From Rhodococcus sp. 14-1411-2a (lineage in GTDB: Bacteria > Actinomycetota > Actinomycetes > Mycobacteriales > Mycobacteriaceae): DNA of 64,000 nt. A program made the position numbers and the translations under genes. The notes beneath the pieces are model-generated. The model was not told where the DNA came from and made no database searches. It worked only from the letters and a program-made list of their open reading frames with translations. Shown in pieces: positions 1-9,294 of this stretch (within the stretch, counting starts at the first letter, position 1; every line of letters starts with the position of its first letter). Location of the stretch: assembly GCF_002259485.1 (NCBI RefSeq), contig NZ_NPGA01000008.1:124001-188000 (forward strand), read 5' to 3'.

Positions 1-896
1 AGGGTCTGGATCTCCGGGAGAATCAGCGCGTCACGCGTGAGCTCGGAGATCGGTGTGGAACCCGGCACTGTTGCGGACAGGACGTCCGTGAGATGGACGA
101 CGCCGACGATACCGTCGTCCTCGTCGAGCACCGGATACCTCGAGTGCTCCTGCCCCATCAGGGCAGCGACCTCGCTGAGGGTGTCGGTGTCTCGGACCGT
201 CGCCGATCGCGAGCGCGGGATCATCGCGTGTTCGACTGTGCGAGTGGGGAAGTCGAGGATTCGATCGAGCAGCGTCGACAATTCGTCGGGCAGATCGCCG
301 GTTTCGCGGGAATCCGAGACGATGTGCTCGAGGTCGCGCAGGCTCGCCGAGTGCTCCACGTCGTGGACCGGCTCGATCTTGAGAGCCTTGAGCAACAGGT
401 TCGACGACTGGTCGAAGATGGTGATCAACCACCCGAAGAGCTTGAGGTAGATGGTCGTCGACAGCGAGAGCCATCGAGCCACCGGCTCGGGGCGGGCGAT
501 GGCGAAGTTCTTCGGGAACAGTTCACCGAAGAGCATCTGCACGAACGTCGCGAACGTGATGGCCAGAACGGCACCGAGGCCGACACCGACGGCCGTCGGA
601 ACTCCGACGCCGCCCAGTATCGCGCCGAAGGACTGACCGATCAGCGGTTCGGCGACGTAGCCGACCAGCAGGCCGGTGACCGTGATGCCCAGCTGCGCAC
701 CGGACAGCATGAACGACGTGCGCTTGGTGACGGTCAGGGTACGAGCGGCGACGGCGTCACCGGCCTCGGCACGCGCCTTGAGCCGGGACCGGTCGACGGT
801 CATGTACGCGAATTCCTGGGCTACGAAGTAGCCGGTCGCGACGGTGATGAGGAAAACGACGAGCAGGCCGAGCAGAAGAGTGAGCAGAACGCTCAT
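1..896 (-). CDS. CNNM/CBS-domain membrane protein (HlyC/CorC family), 3' part cut off by the window edge
   Basis: This is the first ~298 residues of a membrane protein of the hemolysin C/CorC (CNNM) family, whose members are linked to divalent cation transport or homeostasis. The start is ATG at 896, giving MSVLLTLLLGLLVVFLITVA, an immediate membrane segment. A further 2-3 hydrophobic segments follow up to about residue 165. After that comes a soluble part with the family-typical 'MIPRSR' stretch (about residue 220) that opens the first CBS domain. The reading frame is open to base 1, so the second CBS domain and any CorC_HlyC C-terminal domain lie outside. A possible 25-codon upstream frame (970 to 893) overlaps its start by ATGA. 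These genes often occur in pairs, and a partner may lie to the left. Confidence 0.88.
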   Translation of the reverse strand, partial: MSVLLTLLLGLLVVFLITVATGYFVAQEFAYMTVDRSRLKARAEAGDAVAARTLTVTKRTSFMLSGAQLGITVTGLLVGYVAEPLIGQSFGAILGGVGVPTAVGVGLGAVLAITFATFVQMLFGELFPKNFAIARPEPVARWLSLSTTIYLKLFGWLITIFDQSSNLLLKALKIEPVHDVEHSASLRDLEHIVSDSRETGDLPDELSTLLDRILDFPTRTVEHAMIPRSRSATVRDTDTLSEVAALMGQEHSRYPVLDEDDGIVGVVHLTDVLSATVPGSTPISELTRDALILPEIQT

Positions 897-1033
897 TCGC
901 CGGACACCGCCTCGCACGTAGTAGCTGTGGTGCGGGGGGCCGTGTCCGGCCCGGGTTTATCGCTGTCCATGATTCCTCAGGGTCGTAATGGGTGAAGTTT
1001 GTCCGATACTACCGGGTCGAAGTCGGTGTCGGG

Positions 1034-1426
1034 TCACGGCGCCTTCACGACCAGGACGGGAACCGGGCAGTCCAGCAGCACTCGCTGCACGGTGCTGCCC
1101 ATCAGGAACTTGCCCACCGCGGAGCGACGCTTGGAGCCGATGACGACCATGCCCGCACCGACGTCTGCGACGAGATCGACCAGCGCGCCGGCCGGGTCGC
1201 CCCCGTCGGGCTCGACGCGCACGGTGGTGGCAGTTCCGGGAAGGGTTTTCTCCACCTCGGCCTGCGCTGCCGCGCGGTCCTCTGCCGAGACGGAATCGCG
1301 GTCCACCACGGACAACACGATCAGCTCGGCCTGACGCAGCTCGGCCTCGGCGGCACCGCGGCGCAACGCTTCCTGCCCCTCCGGTGTGTTGCTCATCGCT
1401 ACTGCCACTGCGCTCGCTACCGACAC
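1034..1426 (-). CDS. Universal stress protein (UspA family)
   Basis: A 130-residue single-domain Usp protein, a cytoplasmic nucleotide-binding stress protein. The GTG start at 1426 is preceded by GGGAGAGAAC, a good ribosome-binding site, and gives VSVASAVAVAMSNTPEGQEA. Longer upstream frames back to 1567 lack such a site and look non-coding. The C-terminal half carries the ATP-binding signature G-2x-G-9x-G-S/T as GSKRRSAVGKFLMGSTVQRV. The protein ends with the family-typical 'CPVPVLVVK'. It is divergent from the tctCBA operon with about 120 bp between, so the two may share a regulatory region, but nothing in the sequence links their functions. Confidence 0.9.
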   Translation of the reverse strand: MSVASAVAVAMSNTPEGQEALRRGAAEAELRQAELIVLSVVDRDSVSAEDRAAAQAEVEKTLPGTATTVRVEPDGGDPAGALVDLVADVGAGMVVIGSKRRSAVGKFLMGSTVQRVLLDCPVPVLVVKAP

Positions 1427-1548
1427 GTTCTCTCCCGTTGCTCGTTGCTCGTCTTCACCGAGGATCACCCTCGGGGATTTGTGAACTGGACTAATCAGAC
1501 AAACTGTATCTAACCTGACGCTGTGACACCCCACACGAAAGGTCTCTG

Positions 1549-2538
1549 ATGGCGATATCGCCCACACTGCTACGAACGGCCGGAGCCTTGGTGGTGGTGG
1601 GAGCAGTCACCGTTGCCGGAATCGACGCCGCTCGCAGTGCCAGCGGCTCCGACGCCCGAGCCAAATTGACACTGATCGCACCGGCCGCCGCGGGCGGAGG
1701 CTGGGATCTGGTCGCCCGCGAATCGCAACAGGCGCTACGTAGCGACGGCATCGTCAACAACGCTCAGGTCGTCAATGTCCCCGGTGCCGGCGGCACAATC
1801 GGCCTGAGCCAACTCGACAACCTCAGCGGTCAGCCCACCACCGTCATGATCACCGGAACCGTCATGCTCGGCGGCATCGCGATCAACAACTCCGAGACCA
1901 CCCTGGCCGACACCGTCCCGATCGCCAAGCTCGCCGAGGACTTCGAGGTCTTCGTGGTGCCCAAGGATTCACCCATCCAGAATCTCGAGGACATGATCGA
2001 GGCATGGCGGGCCAATCCCGGTGGACTACCGATCGGCGGCGGCTCCCTCGGCGGAATCGACCACATCGTCGCGGGTCAGTTGGCGCAGGAAGCCGACATC
2101 GACCCGGCCGCAATCAATTACATCGCCTACTCCGGAGGTGGCGAGGTCCTGACGTCGCTGCTGTCGAACACCGTCGGCGTCGCGGTCAGTGGCTTCAACG
2201 ACTTCCGCGACCAGATCGAGGCAGGCAACGTACGCGCACTCGCCGTCGCCTCGCCCGAGCCGCTCGAGGGATTCGACGTGGACACGTTCATCGAACAGGG
2301 CTACAACGTCGACCTCGTGAACTGGCGTGGAATCGTTGCGCCCCCGGGGATCTCGGACGAGGACCGGCAAACTCTCGTCGACATCGTCACCGAGATGGTC
2401 GAAACCGAGCAGTGGGCCACGGCCGTCGAACGCAACCGCTGGAAGGAATCCGTCCTGACCGGAGACGAATTCGGCGAATTCCTCGAGGTCGAGCAGACAC
2501 GGATCACCGGAATTCTCGAGGAACTGGGGCTGGTATGA
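1549..2538 (+). CDS. tctC: Tripartite tricarboxylate transporter, extracytoplasmic substrate-binding protein (TctC/Bug family)
   Basis: A 329-residue secreted binding protein of the TctC/Bug family, the solute receptor of a tripartite tricarboxylate transporter. It has an N-terminal signal/anchor (about residues 8-27) without a lipobox cysteine. The mature part starts with the family-typical 'LTLIAPAAAGGGWDLVAR', which forms the ligand-contact loop. Length is normal for the family. The start ATG at 1549 is preceded by AAAGGTCTCTG. Its stop overlaps the start of tctB (ATGA), and tctB and tctA follow in the same direction, so the three transporter parts are co-transcribed. The substrate is probably a carboxylate such as citrate but cannot be read from the sequence. 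No TctDE two-component regulator is adjacent. Confidence 0.92.
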   Translation: MAISPTLLRTAGALVVVGAVTVAGIDAARSASGSDARAKLTLIAPAAAGGGWDLVARESQQALRSDGIVNNAQVVNVPGAGGTIGLSQLDNLSGQPTTVMITGTVMLGGIAINNSETTLADTVPIAKLAEDFEVFVVPKDSPIQNLEDMIEAWRANPGGLPIGGGSLGGIDHIVAGQLAQEADIDPAAINYIAYSGGGEVLTSLLSNTVGVAVSGFNDFRDQIEAGNVRALAVASPEPLEGFDVDTFIEQGYNVDLVNWRGIVAPPGISDEDRQTLVDIVTEMVETEQWATAVERNRWKESVLTGDEFGEFLEVEQTRITGILEELGLV

Positions 2539-3071
2539 CAACGACGACCACAGACACCGACACGGGTACGTCCCGGTCGTTCTGGACCGGCCGCAGCGGC
2601 CTGATCGTCCCGGCACTTCTCGTTGCACTGGGAGTGTTCCTGGTCTACGGAACCGTCACGATGGATGTTCCGTCCACCGCCACCTCGCCTGGCCCACAGG
2701 TCTTTCCGGCCATCGTCGCCGGCGGCTGCTTCGTCGTCGCCCTGTTGGTCACCATTCAGTTGATGGTCAAGCCCGACGTGATCGACCGCGGGGTCGACGC
2801 CGACGGAAAGCCGCACACCGGCACCGTCAGCAACTGGCGAACCCTGTCGATCACCGTCGGATCGGTGGCATTGTTCATCGCCCTGCTCGACCCGCTCGGC
2901 TGGGTCCTGGCCGGCGCGCTGCTGTTCTGGGGCGTGTCGGTCGGATTGGGCGGTCGCCGTTACGTGTTCGACGCGGCAGTAGCACTGCTGGTCTCGAGCA
3001 CGATTCAGATCGCATTCTCCGCCGGCCTCGGGCTGACCCTGCCCGGCGGCGTCCTCGCCCACATCTTCTGA
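2535..3071 (+). CDS. tctB: Tripartite tricarboxylate transporter small membrane subunit TctB
   Basis: A 178-residue small integral membrane subunit of the TTT transporter. The start ATG at 2535 overlaps the tctC stop (ATGA), which favours translational coupling. The N-terminal 14 residues are Thr/Asp-rich and polar. Four to five hydrophobic segments follow (about 23-43, 58-76, 105-125, 125-145, 150-178), matching the TctB layout. The 'TATSPGPQVFPAIVAG' stretch near residue 50 is typical of the DUF1468/TctB family, where a Pro-rich loop precedes the second helix. A longer frame reading upstream from 2004 exists only because it is open through tctC. Confidence 0.9.
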   Translation: MTTTTTDTDTGTSRSFWTGRSGLIVPALLVALGVFLVYGTVTMDVPSTATSPGPQVFPAIVAGGCFVVALLVTIQLMVKPDVIDRGVDADGKPHTGTVSNWRTLSITVGSVALFIALLDPLGWVLAGALLFWGVSVGLGGRRYVFDAAVALLVSSTIQIAFSAGLGLTLPGGVLAHIF

Positions 3072-3087
3072 CGGAGCTGAACTTCTG

Positions 3088-4593
3088 ATGGATTCATTGA
3101 GCAATCTCATCGACGGATTCGGCACCGCGCTGACTCCGATGAACCTCGTCTGGGTGTTCGTCGGCGCGCTGCTCGGAACCGCCGTGGGCGTCCTGCCCGG
3201 TCTCGGCTCCGCCATGGCCGTGGCCCTGCTGCTGCCCGTCACCTTCACCCTCGACCCGACCGCCGCGCTGATCATGTTCGCCGGAGTGTATTTCGGCGGC
3301 CTGTTCGGCGATTCCATCTCGGGCATTCTGATGAACACCCCAGGCAACAGCACTGCTATCGCAGGCACGTTCGAGGGCCATCGGATGGCCAAGAACGGCC
3401 GCGCCCCACAGGCTTTGGCCACCTCGGCGATCGGCGCGTTCATCGGCGGTATCGTCGCGACGACCCTGGTGGTGTTCTTCGCCCCGACGCTCGCCGCCTT
3501 GGCGACCAACTTCGGTCCCGCCGAATATCTCGCCCTCGCGGTGTTCGCGTTCATCGCCACCTCGGCGGTGGTCTCGGATTCCGCGCTCAAGGGCCTGACC
3601 GCACTGCTGATCGGTCTCACCCTCGCCGTCATCGGTATCGACGGCCCCTCGGGCGCTTCACGATTCACGTTCGAGGTTCCTGCCCTGTTCGACGGCATCC
3701 ACATCGTCGTCATCACCGTCGCGATGCTCGCCCTCGGTGAGGTCATCCACATCGCGTCGAAGATCGGTCGACCCGAGGACCGTTCGCTGATCAAGTCGCA
3801 GGGACGACCGTGGCTGAGCAAGGCAGAGTTCCGCGATGCGTTGCCGGCATGGATGCGCGGTACGGCATTCGGCGTACCGTTCGGTGTGATCCCCGCAGGT
3901 GGTGCCGAAGTGCCGAGCTTCCTGGCCTACGGCACCGAGCGCAGGCTCGATCGCAAGCGCGAGAAGCCGATGTTCGGCAAGGGTGCCATTCGCGGCGTCG
4001 CGGGTCCCGAGGCGGCCGGAAACTCCACGGCCGGAACGGCGATGGGCGCGCTGTTGGCTCTGGGTCTGCCCACGTCGGCGACGGCGGCGATCATGTTGGC
4101 GGCCTTCCAGCAGTACGGCATGCAACCCGGGCCCCTGCTCTTCGAGCGCAGCGGCGACATCGTCTGGGCCCTGCTGGCCAGCCTGTTCGTGGCCATGATC
4201 GTGCTGTTGATCCTCAACCTGCCGTTCGCACCGCTGTGGGCGCAGCTGCTGAAGATCCCGAAGAACTACCTCTACGCCGGTATTTCGGTGTTCGCAGCTC
4301 TCGGCGTCTACGCGTCGAGTGCGTCGATCGTGGACCTGATCTTCATGCTCGGGCTCGGCATAGTCGGATTCATGATGCGGCGCTACGAAATTCCACTCGC
4401 ACCGGTGCTCATCGCGGTGATCCTCGGCCCGCTCGCCGAGGAATCACTCCGACGTGCACTGGCCGTCAGCGAAGGCGATCCGTCGATTCTGATCAGCAGC
4501 GGCATCACCATCGTGCTCTACGCACTGATGGTCATCGCTGTGGTGTTCTCCATCGTCAGCAAAGTTCGCGCCCGCAAGACCGCGGACTTCTGA
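3088..4593 (+). CDS. tctA: Tripartite tricarboxylate transporter large membrane subunit TctA
   Basis: A 501-residue polytopic membrane protein, the large subunit that carries out sodium- or proton-driven uptake with TctB and TctC. The motif 'GVLPGLGSAMAVALLLPVTF' near residue 34 is the conserved TctA signature, and a second glycine-rich motif appears near residues 270-330 (PFGVIPAGGAEVPSFLAYG). About 11-12 hydrophobic segments are visible, and the length is normal for the family. The gene lies 16 bp after tctB with GGAGC upstream of the ATG. It ends 10 bp before a strong dyad (4603-4654) that probably terminates transcription between it and the convergent oxidoreductase gene. Confidence 0.93.
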   Translation: MDSLSNLIDGFGTALTPMNLVWVFVGALLGTAVGVLPGLGSAMAVALLLPVTFTLDPTAALIMFAGVYFGGLFGDSISGILMNTPGNSTAIAGTFEGHRMAKNGRAPQALATSAIGAFIGGIVATTLVVFFAPTLAALATNFGPAEYLALAVFAFIATSAVVSDSALKGLTALLIGLTLAVIGIDGPSGASRFTFEVPALFDGIHIVVITVAMLALGEVIHIASKIGRPEDRSLIKSQGRPWLSKAEFRDALPAWMRGTAFGVPFGVIPAGGAEVPSFLAYGTERRLDRKREKPMFGKGAIRGVAGPEAAGNSTAGTAMGALLALGLPTSATAAIMLAAFQQYGMQPGPLLFERSGDIVWALLASLFVAMIVLLILNLPFAPLWAQLLKIPKNYLYAGISVFAALGVYASSASIVDLIFMLGLGIVGFMMRRYEIPLAPVLIAVILGPLAEESLRRALAVSEGDPSILISSGITIVLYALMVIAVVFSIVSKVRARKTADF

Positions 4594-4602
4594 GTGCGCT
4601 CC

Positions 4603-4684
4603 GCGCAGTGGTGTGTTTGAGTCCCCTACGGGGCACTCGAACACACCACTGCGCATCGGGTCGTTCCGCAGGCTCCACTCCTGC
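4603..4684. repeat. Two-hairpin intergenic element, copy 1 (tctA-side)
   Basis: The first part (4603-4654) is a near-perfect dyad with 20-nt arms (left GCGCAGTGGTGTGTTTGAGT, one mismatch) around a 12-nt loop. The second part is a 26-nt tail at 4659-4684 (GGTCGTTCCGCAGGCTCCAC and six more bases), which forms a small GCAGG/CCTGC hairpin. The same order recurs at 5880-5959 on the other side of the oxidoreductase gene, where 25 of the 26 tail bases match. Lying between convergent genes, this copy can act as a bidirectional terminator. Confidence 0.75.
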
Positions 4685-4697
4685 CGCTAGGCACTCG

Positions 4698-5771
4698 TCA
4701 GTGCTGCAAGGCCGGGTAATCCGTGTAGCCCTCGGCACCATCGGTGTAGAAGGTGCTCGGGTCGGGCTCGTTCAACGGCAGATCCTCGCGCCAGCGGTAG
4801 GCGAGGTCGGGGTTGGCGATTGCCGGACGGCCGACGACAACTGCGTCGCCGATGCCGTTGTCGAGAAGTGAGAGCGCCTCGTCGCGGGTGGTGATCTCAC
4901 CGAAGCCACTGTTGACGAGCACCGGTCCGCCGAAGGCCTGTCGCAGATCCTGGACGAGCTCACCCGACGGGTCCTTGTGCAGCACACTGAGGTACGCCAG
5001 TCCCAGGGGGGCGATTCGATCGACCAATGCGCGGTAGGTGGCGCGCACGTCGTCGGCGTCCGTCTCGAGCGCGTCCTGGATGTTGTGCTCGGGTGAAATG
5101 CGAATTCCGACCTTTCCCGCTCCGAGAGCGGCGACCACTGCCTCGACGACCTCGGCCACGAATCGCGCCCGATTCTCCGGCGAGCCGCCGTACGAGTCGT
5201 CGCGCTGGTTCGAGGCGGGCGAAAGGAATTCGTGCAACAGATATCCGTTGGCACCGTGGATCTCGACGCCGTCCATTCCGGCGGCGATCGCGTTCTTCGA
5301 CGCCTGCACGAAGTCGGCGATCACCGAGGGCAGCTCGTCCTCACGCAGCGCACGCGGGGTGGGGTACGCCTTCTTGCCCTCGTAGGTGTGGGTCTCGCCC
5401 TCGATGGCAATGGCACTGGGCCCGACGACCTCGCGGCCACCCGTCGTCGCCTCGTGGGTCACGCGACCGGCGTGCATCACCTGCGCGAAGATTCGTCCGC
5501 CGTCGGAGTGCACTGCATCGGCGACGTTGCGCCAGCCCTCGATCTGCTCGTCGGTCACCAGACCGGGCTGACCGGGGAAGCCCTGGCCTGCATGGCTGGG
5601 GTACGTGCCTTCACTGACGATCAGACCCAGGGATGCGCGCTGCTTGTAGTGCTCGACCACCAGCGGGCCCGGTACACCGTCCTGGCCGGAGCGCGTCCGC
5701 GTGAGCGGGGCCATCACCAGCCGGTTGTCGAGCTTCAGGTCGCCGAGCGCCAACGGGGAAAACAACTTCAT
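4698..5771 (-). CDS. Old Yellow Enzyme family alkene reductase (FMN, NADPH)
   Basis: A 357-residue flavoprotein of the Old Yellow Enzyme / NemA-XenB group, which reduces activated C=C bonds or nitro compounds with NAD(P)H and FMN. It starts MKLFSPLALGDLKLDNRLVM, typical of the class, and a strong site (GAGGAGAGAG) precedes the ATG at 5771. The substrate-binding His-Asn pair is visible in 'VEIHGANGYLLHEF' (about residue 183). The catalytic-region Tyr lies in 'NQRDDSYGGSPENRARF', and the C-terminal phosphate-binding 'DAVVVGRPAIANPDL' is intact. It stands alone, flanked on both sides by copies of the same two-hairpin repeat. The physiological substrate is unknown. Confidence 0.93.
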   Translation of the reverse strand: MKLFSPLALGDLKLDNRLVMAPLTRTRSGQDGVPGPLVVEHYKQRASLGLIVSEGTYPSHAGQGFPGQPGLVTDEQIEGWRNVADAVHSDGGRIFAQVMHAGRVTHEATTGGREVVGPSAIAIEGETHTYEGKKAYPTPRALREDELPSVIADFVQASKNAIAAGMDGVEIHGANGYLLHEFLSPASNQRDDSYGGSPENRARFVAEVVEAVVAALGAGKVGIRISPEHNIQDALETDADDVRATYRALVDRIAPLGLAYLSVLHKDPSGELVQDLRQAFGGPVLVNSGFGEITTRDEALSLLDNGIGDAVVVGRPAIANPDLAYRWREDLPLNEPDPSTFYTDGAEGYTDYPALQH

Positions 5772-5879
5772 GGATCTCTCTCCTCACGAGTGCGTGCACA
5801 GTACTTGCCACTGCTCACTCCGAACTCGAAAGATCCACCGAGCTATTCCGTCTCGAGACATTGCTCACGCCGAACGCAG

Positions 5880-5959
5880 CAGTGGTGCGGACAAGTGCCC
5901 TCCAAGGGACTTATCCACACCACTGTTTTATCTGGTCGTTTCGCAGGCTCCACTCCTGC
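5880..5959. repeat. Two-hairpin intergenic element, copy 2 (between oxidoreductase and glutamine synthetase)
   Basis: An imperfect dyad at 5880-5925 starts CAGTGGTGCGGACAAGTGCC and ends with 'TATCCACACCACTG'. It shares the outer CAGTGGTG/CACCACTG arms with copy 1 but differs inside. It is followed by TTTTA and then the conserved tail at 5934-5959, identical to copy 1 except for one base. The arms differ between copies yet pair within each copy, which suggests that structure rather than sequence is maintained. Confidence 0.7.
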
Positions 5960-5969
5960 GCGGAGCGCA

Positions 5970-8150
5970 CTACAGGATGTAGAGCATCTCCTGATACGTC
6001 GGCAGCGGCCACAGATCGTCGGCCACCATGGCTTCCAGAGTGTCCGCCGCAGATCGAACGGCGGCCATCGCGGGCAGCAGTTCGTCCTTGGCGTGCGTCG
6101 CCTCGGCGAGGGCCTCGCCGCCGGGGTCGGCTTCGAGCGCGGCCTTCAACGTCGCCAACGCTGCCCGCAGCTCGGCGAGCGGTGCCGAGACCGCCTGCAG
6201 CGCAGTCATGTCGACGTCGTCGACGCCCGCCCCCTTGAGTGCACTGACGTTCTGCGCCAGCTCGGTCTGATAGCGCACAACTGCGGGCAGAATGGACGTC
6301 TGGCCCATCTCCAGTGTCAGACGCGCCTCGACGAACACCGTCAATGCGTACTGTTCGAGCCCGATCTCGTAGCGCGAGTGCATCTCTCGGTGGTTGAACA
6401 CCTTGTACTTCTCGAACAGTTCCATCGCCGAGTCCGAGATGAGTTCGGGCAACGCGTCGAGCGTCGTACGCAGGTTCGGCAGGCCGCGTGACTCGGCCTC
6501 GATCTGCCAGTTGTCGGAGTAGCCGTCGCCGTTGAACACCACCGCGCCGTGCTCGGTGATGATCTCGGTCAACAGGTTCTGCACGGCGGTGTCGAAATCG
6601 GTGCCCTCGGCGACGGCCGCTTCGAGGTTGGTCGCCATGTAGTCGAGAGCCTCGGCCATGATCGTGTTGATCGTGACCATCGGACCGTTGACGGTCTGCA
6701 TCGAACCGGGTGCGCGGAACTCGAACCTGTTGCCGGTGAACGCGAACGGACTGGTTCGGTTACGGTCGCCGGGATCGGTCGGCAGCACGGGCAGAGTGTC
6801 GGCACCGATCATCATGGTGCCCTTGCCCTTCGACGACGTGGCCGCGCCCTTGGCGATCTGGTCGAACACGTCGGCGAGCTGATCGCCGAGGAAGATCGAG
6901 ATGATCGCGGGCGGAGCCTCGTTCGCGCCGAGGCGATGATCGTTGGTCGCCGACGCCACCGAGGCGCGCAGCAGACCGCCGTACTTGTGCACCGCACGGA
7001 TGACGGCAGCACAGAAGACGAGGAACTGTGCGTTGTCGTGGGGATTGTCGCCGGGAACCAGCAGCGATCCCAGATCGGAGTTACCGAGCGAGAAGTTGAC
7101 GTGCTTGCCGGAGCCGTTGACGCCTTCGAAGGGCTTCTCGTGGAACAGGCATTCCATGCCGTGCTTCTTGGCGATGGTCTTGAACGTGGTCATCAACAGT
7201 TGCTGGTGATCGGCTGCGATGTTGCCGCGCTCGAACATGGGCGCGATCTCGAACTGCCCGGGTGCGACCTCGTTGTGCCGGGTCTTGGCCGGAATGCCGA
7301 GCTTGAACAGCTCGCGCTCGGTGTCCATCATGAAGCCGAGCACACGCTCGGGAATGGCCCCGAAGTAGTGATCGTCGAACTCCTGGCCCTTGGGCGGCTT
7401 CGAGCCGAACAGGGTGCGGCCGGCATTGAGCAGGTCGGGCCGGGCCAGGAAGAAGTGTCGGTCGACCAGGAAGTACTCCTGCTCCGGACCACAGAACGAG
7501 ACGATGTTCTCGATGTTCTCGTGCCCGAACAGCTTCAGGATCCGCTCGGCATGCCCACCCATGGCCTGCTGCGAACGCAGCAACGGCGTCTTGTGGTCGA
7601 GGGCCTCACCGGTCATCGAGACGAACACCGTCGGGATGCACAGGGTGTTGCCGTTCGGATTCTCCAGTACGTACGCCGGGCTGGTGACGTCCCAACCGGT
7701 GTACCCACGAGCCTCGAACGTGTTGCGCAGGCCGCCGTTGGGGAAGCTCGACGCGTCGGGCTCGCCCTGGATCAGCGTCTTGCCCGCGAATTCCGCGAGC
7801 GCGCTGCCGTCACCGACCGGGTCGAAGAAGCTGTCGTGCTTCTCGGCCGTCAAGCCGGTGAGGGGATAGAAGACGTGCGCATAATGCGTCGCGCCCTTCT
7901 CCAGTGCCCAGTCCTTCATCGCCGACGCCACCGCGTCGGCGACCAGGGGGTCGAGCTTCTTGCCTTTGTCGATGGTCGCCATCACCGACTTGAACACGGA
8001 TTTGGGCAGTCGCTTCTGCATGACGACCTTGCTGAAGACGTTCTCTCCGAAGATCTCGCCCGGCTTCTCGTCTCCGACGAAGCTGACCGCAGGCGGCACA
8101 TACGCCTCGACGTCTTTGATCGCCTGCAGGCGTACGGTATTTCCACTCAT
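5970..8150 (-). CDS. glnN: Type III glutamine synthetase (GlnN class)
   Basis: A 726-residue glutamine synthetase of the large type III class, which makes glutamine from glutamate, ammonia and ATP. The start ATG at 8150 ([20 protein letters not shown]) follows AAGGGGTAGCC. The frame is open further upstream to 8801, but that part is antisense to the next gene and not coding. Class III features include '[20 protein letters not shown]' for the metal-binding glutamates, '[15 protein letters not shown]', '[11 protein letters not shown]' for the ATP region, and '[20 protein letters not shown]' near the active-site arginine. The C-terminal ~100 residues form the helical tail expected in this class. 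It is an additional enzyme, since actinobacteria normally also have type I GlnA. No neighbouring nitrogen gene is seen. Confidence 0.93.
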   Translation of the reverse strand: MSGNTVRLQAIKDVEAYVPPAVSFVGDEKPGEIFGENVFSKVVMQKRLPKSVFKSVMATIDKGKKLDPLVADAVASAMKDWALEKGATHYAHVFYPLTGLTAEKHDSFFDPVGDGSALAEFAGKTLIQGEPDASSFPNGGLRNTFEARGYTGWDVTSPAYVLENPNGNTLCIPTVFVSMTGEALDHKTPLLRSQQAMGGHAERILKLFGHENIENIVSFCGPEQEYFLVDRHFFLARPDLLNAGRTLFGSKPPKGQEFDDHYFGAIPERVLGFMMDTERELFKLGIPAKTRHNEVAPGQFEIAPMFERGNIAADHQQLLMTTFKTIAKKHGMECLFHEKPFEGVNGSGKHVNFSLGNSDLGSLLVPGDNPHDNAQFLVFCAAVIRAVHKYGGLLRASVASATNDHRLGANEAPPAIISIFLGDQLADVFDQIAKGAATSSKGKGTMMIGADTLPVLPTDPGDRNRTSPFAFTGNRFEFRAPGSMQTVNGPMVTINTIMAEALDYMATNLEAAVAEGTDFDTAVQNLLTEIITEHGAVVFNGDGYSDNWQIEAESRGLPNLRTTLDALPELISDSAMELFEKYKVFNHREMHSRYEIGLEQYALTVFVEARLTLEMGQTSILPAVVRYQTELAQNVSALKGAGVDDVDMTALQAVSAPLAELRAALATLKAALEADPGGEALAEATHAKDELLPAMAAVRSAADTLEAMVADDLWPLPTYQEMLYIL

Positions 8151-8357
8151 GGCTACCCCTTGACAAGGTGCTGCTCCACAGCTGGATTTTGTGGAGTCCG
8201 ACCCGGCGACTGTACGAATGCGACGTGGCGGTCGTGTTTCGTCGCTGTGTCCACTGCGATGCAAAACAAACCGGGAGGCAAAAACGGCGACCGGAGTTTC
8301 CTTCCACGCAGACGGGGGTAACTCCGTAGCCAGCGTAAACAACCGAAAGCGAGCCCC

Positions 8358-8825
8358 ATGAGCGACCAGCTGACCGTCCGCAGAGTGATCGACGCTCCCC
8401 CGGCGTCGGTGTTCACCGCACTGGCCAACCCCGAGGTTCAGGCCGCGGTCGACGGCTCGGAGATGTTGCGTGGTGCGATCGACCCCACGCCGCTCGGCAC
8501 CGTGGGCGACACCTTCGCGATGGACATGTATCAGCCGGAATTGGGCGAGTACGTCATGGAGAACACCGTGTTCGTGTTCGAGCAGGACCGACGTATCGGT
8601 TGGATTCCCAATCGCCAGGGCATGGAACCTCGTGGCACGCGGTGGTCCTGGGAACTCGAGGAGGTCGCCGACGACCGGACAGCCCTGACACAGGTGTACG
8701 ACTGGTCTCGAGTCACCGACCCGGAATTCCGGAAGATGGCCGGCTTCCCACGGGTGACCGAGGAACAGATCGTCGGCACCATGCGCCGGCTCGCCGAGCA
8801 CCTCGGCGTCCCGCTCGAAGACTGA
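8358..8825 (+). CDS. SRPBCC (START-like) domain protein
   Basis: A 155-residue protein with one SRPBCC hydrophobic-ligand-binding domain. It has the N-terminal strand '[20 protein letters not shown]' typical of the polyketide cyclase/AHSA1-like superfamily and the C-terminal amphipathic helix '[20 protein letters not shown]'. Start ATG at 8358. It lies 24 bp upstream of a second SRPBCC gene in the same direction, so they probably form a two-gene unit. No catalytic residues can be named. The ligand and role are unknown, and the ~200-bp region before it is shared with the divergent glutamine synthetase. Confidence 0.8.
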   Translation: MSDQLTVRRVIDAPPASVFTALANPEVQAAVDGSEMLRGAIDPTPLGTVGDTFAMDMYQPELGEYVMENTVFVFEQDRRIGWIPNRQGMEPRGTRWSWELEEVADDRTALTQVYDWSRVTDPEFRKMAGFPRVTEEQIVGTMRRLAEHLGVPLED

Positions 8826-8849
8826 TCCCCGACGACAGGAAGAACTCTC

Positions 8850-9290
8850 ATGGTCGACGTCACCCGCACCTTCACCGCCGCTGTTCCGATCGAGAAGGCG
8901 GCCGCCTTTCTACGCGACTTCTCCCATGCGCCGTCGTGGGATCCTGGAACCCAGACTTGCACACAGATTTCCGACGGTCCGGTCGCCGTCGGAACGCAGT
9001 GGCACAACGTGTCCAAGCTGTTCGGTATCACCACGGAGTTGACCTACACCTTGGTCACCGACGAGCCTGATCACATCGTGCTCGAGGGCGAGAACAAGAC
9101 GGCCACCAGCGTCGACGACATCACGTTGACTGCCGAAGGATCGCACTCCACCCGAATCGACTACCACGCGAAGGTCGAATTCAACGGTGCAGCCAAGGTA
9201 GCCGGCCCGTTCCTGAAGGCGGGATTCGAGGCGAAAGTCGCGCCGGACACCGTGGAGAAGATGACCGAGGCGCTCGAGCGACTGGGCTGA
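8850..9290 (+). CDS. SRPBCC family protein (polyketide cyclase/dehydrase-like)
   Basis: A 146-residue SRPBCC-domain protein starting [20 protein letters not shown] after AGGAAGAACTCTC. The central '[13 protein letters not shown]' is the conserved loop of the polyketide-cyclase-like COG3832/MxaD-type group, where W and D lie near the pocket. The C-terminal helix '[19 protein letters not shown]' is typical. It is co-directional with the preceding SRPBCC gene and ends 4 bp before the convergent methyltransferase. The function is not known. Small SRPBCC proteins of this sort are common in Rhodococcus and Mycobacterium. Confidence 0.8.
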   Translation: MVDVTRTFTAAVPIEKAAAFLRDFSHAPSWDPGTQTCTQISDGPVAVGTQWHNVSKLFGITTELTYTLVTDEPDHIVLEGENKTATSVDDITLTAEGSHSTRIDYHAKVEFNGAAKVAGPFLKAGFEAKVAPDTVEKMTEALERLG

Positions 9291-9294
9291 CGCC

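Noticed and set aside
893..970. 25-codon minus-strand frame overlapping the CNNM start by ATGA
   Set aside because: Too short, no recognisable family and no clear ribosome site. Mentioned only as a possible leader in the CNNM entry.
93..995. 300-codon plus-strand frame over the CNNM gene
   Set aside because: It is the antisense shadow of the minus-strand CNNM gene. Its product is low-complexity, rich in Arg, Asp, Glu and Gly, without domains.
8151..8357. GlnR binding box upstream of the type III glutamine synthetase
   Set aside because: Short GTAAC and GAAAC-like words occur, but no pair with the required spacing could be shown.
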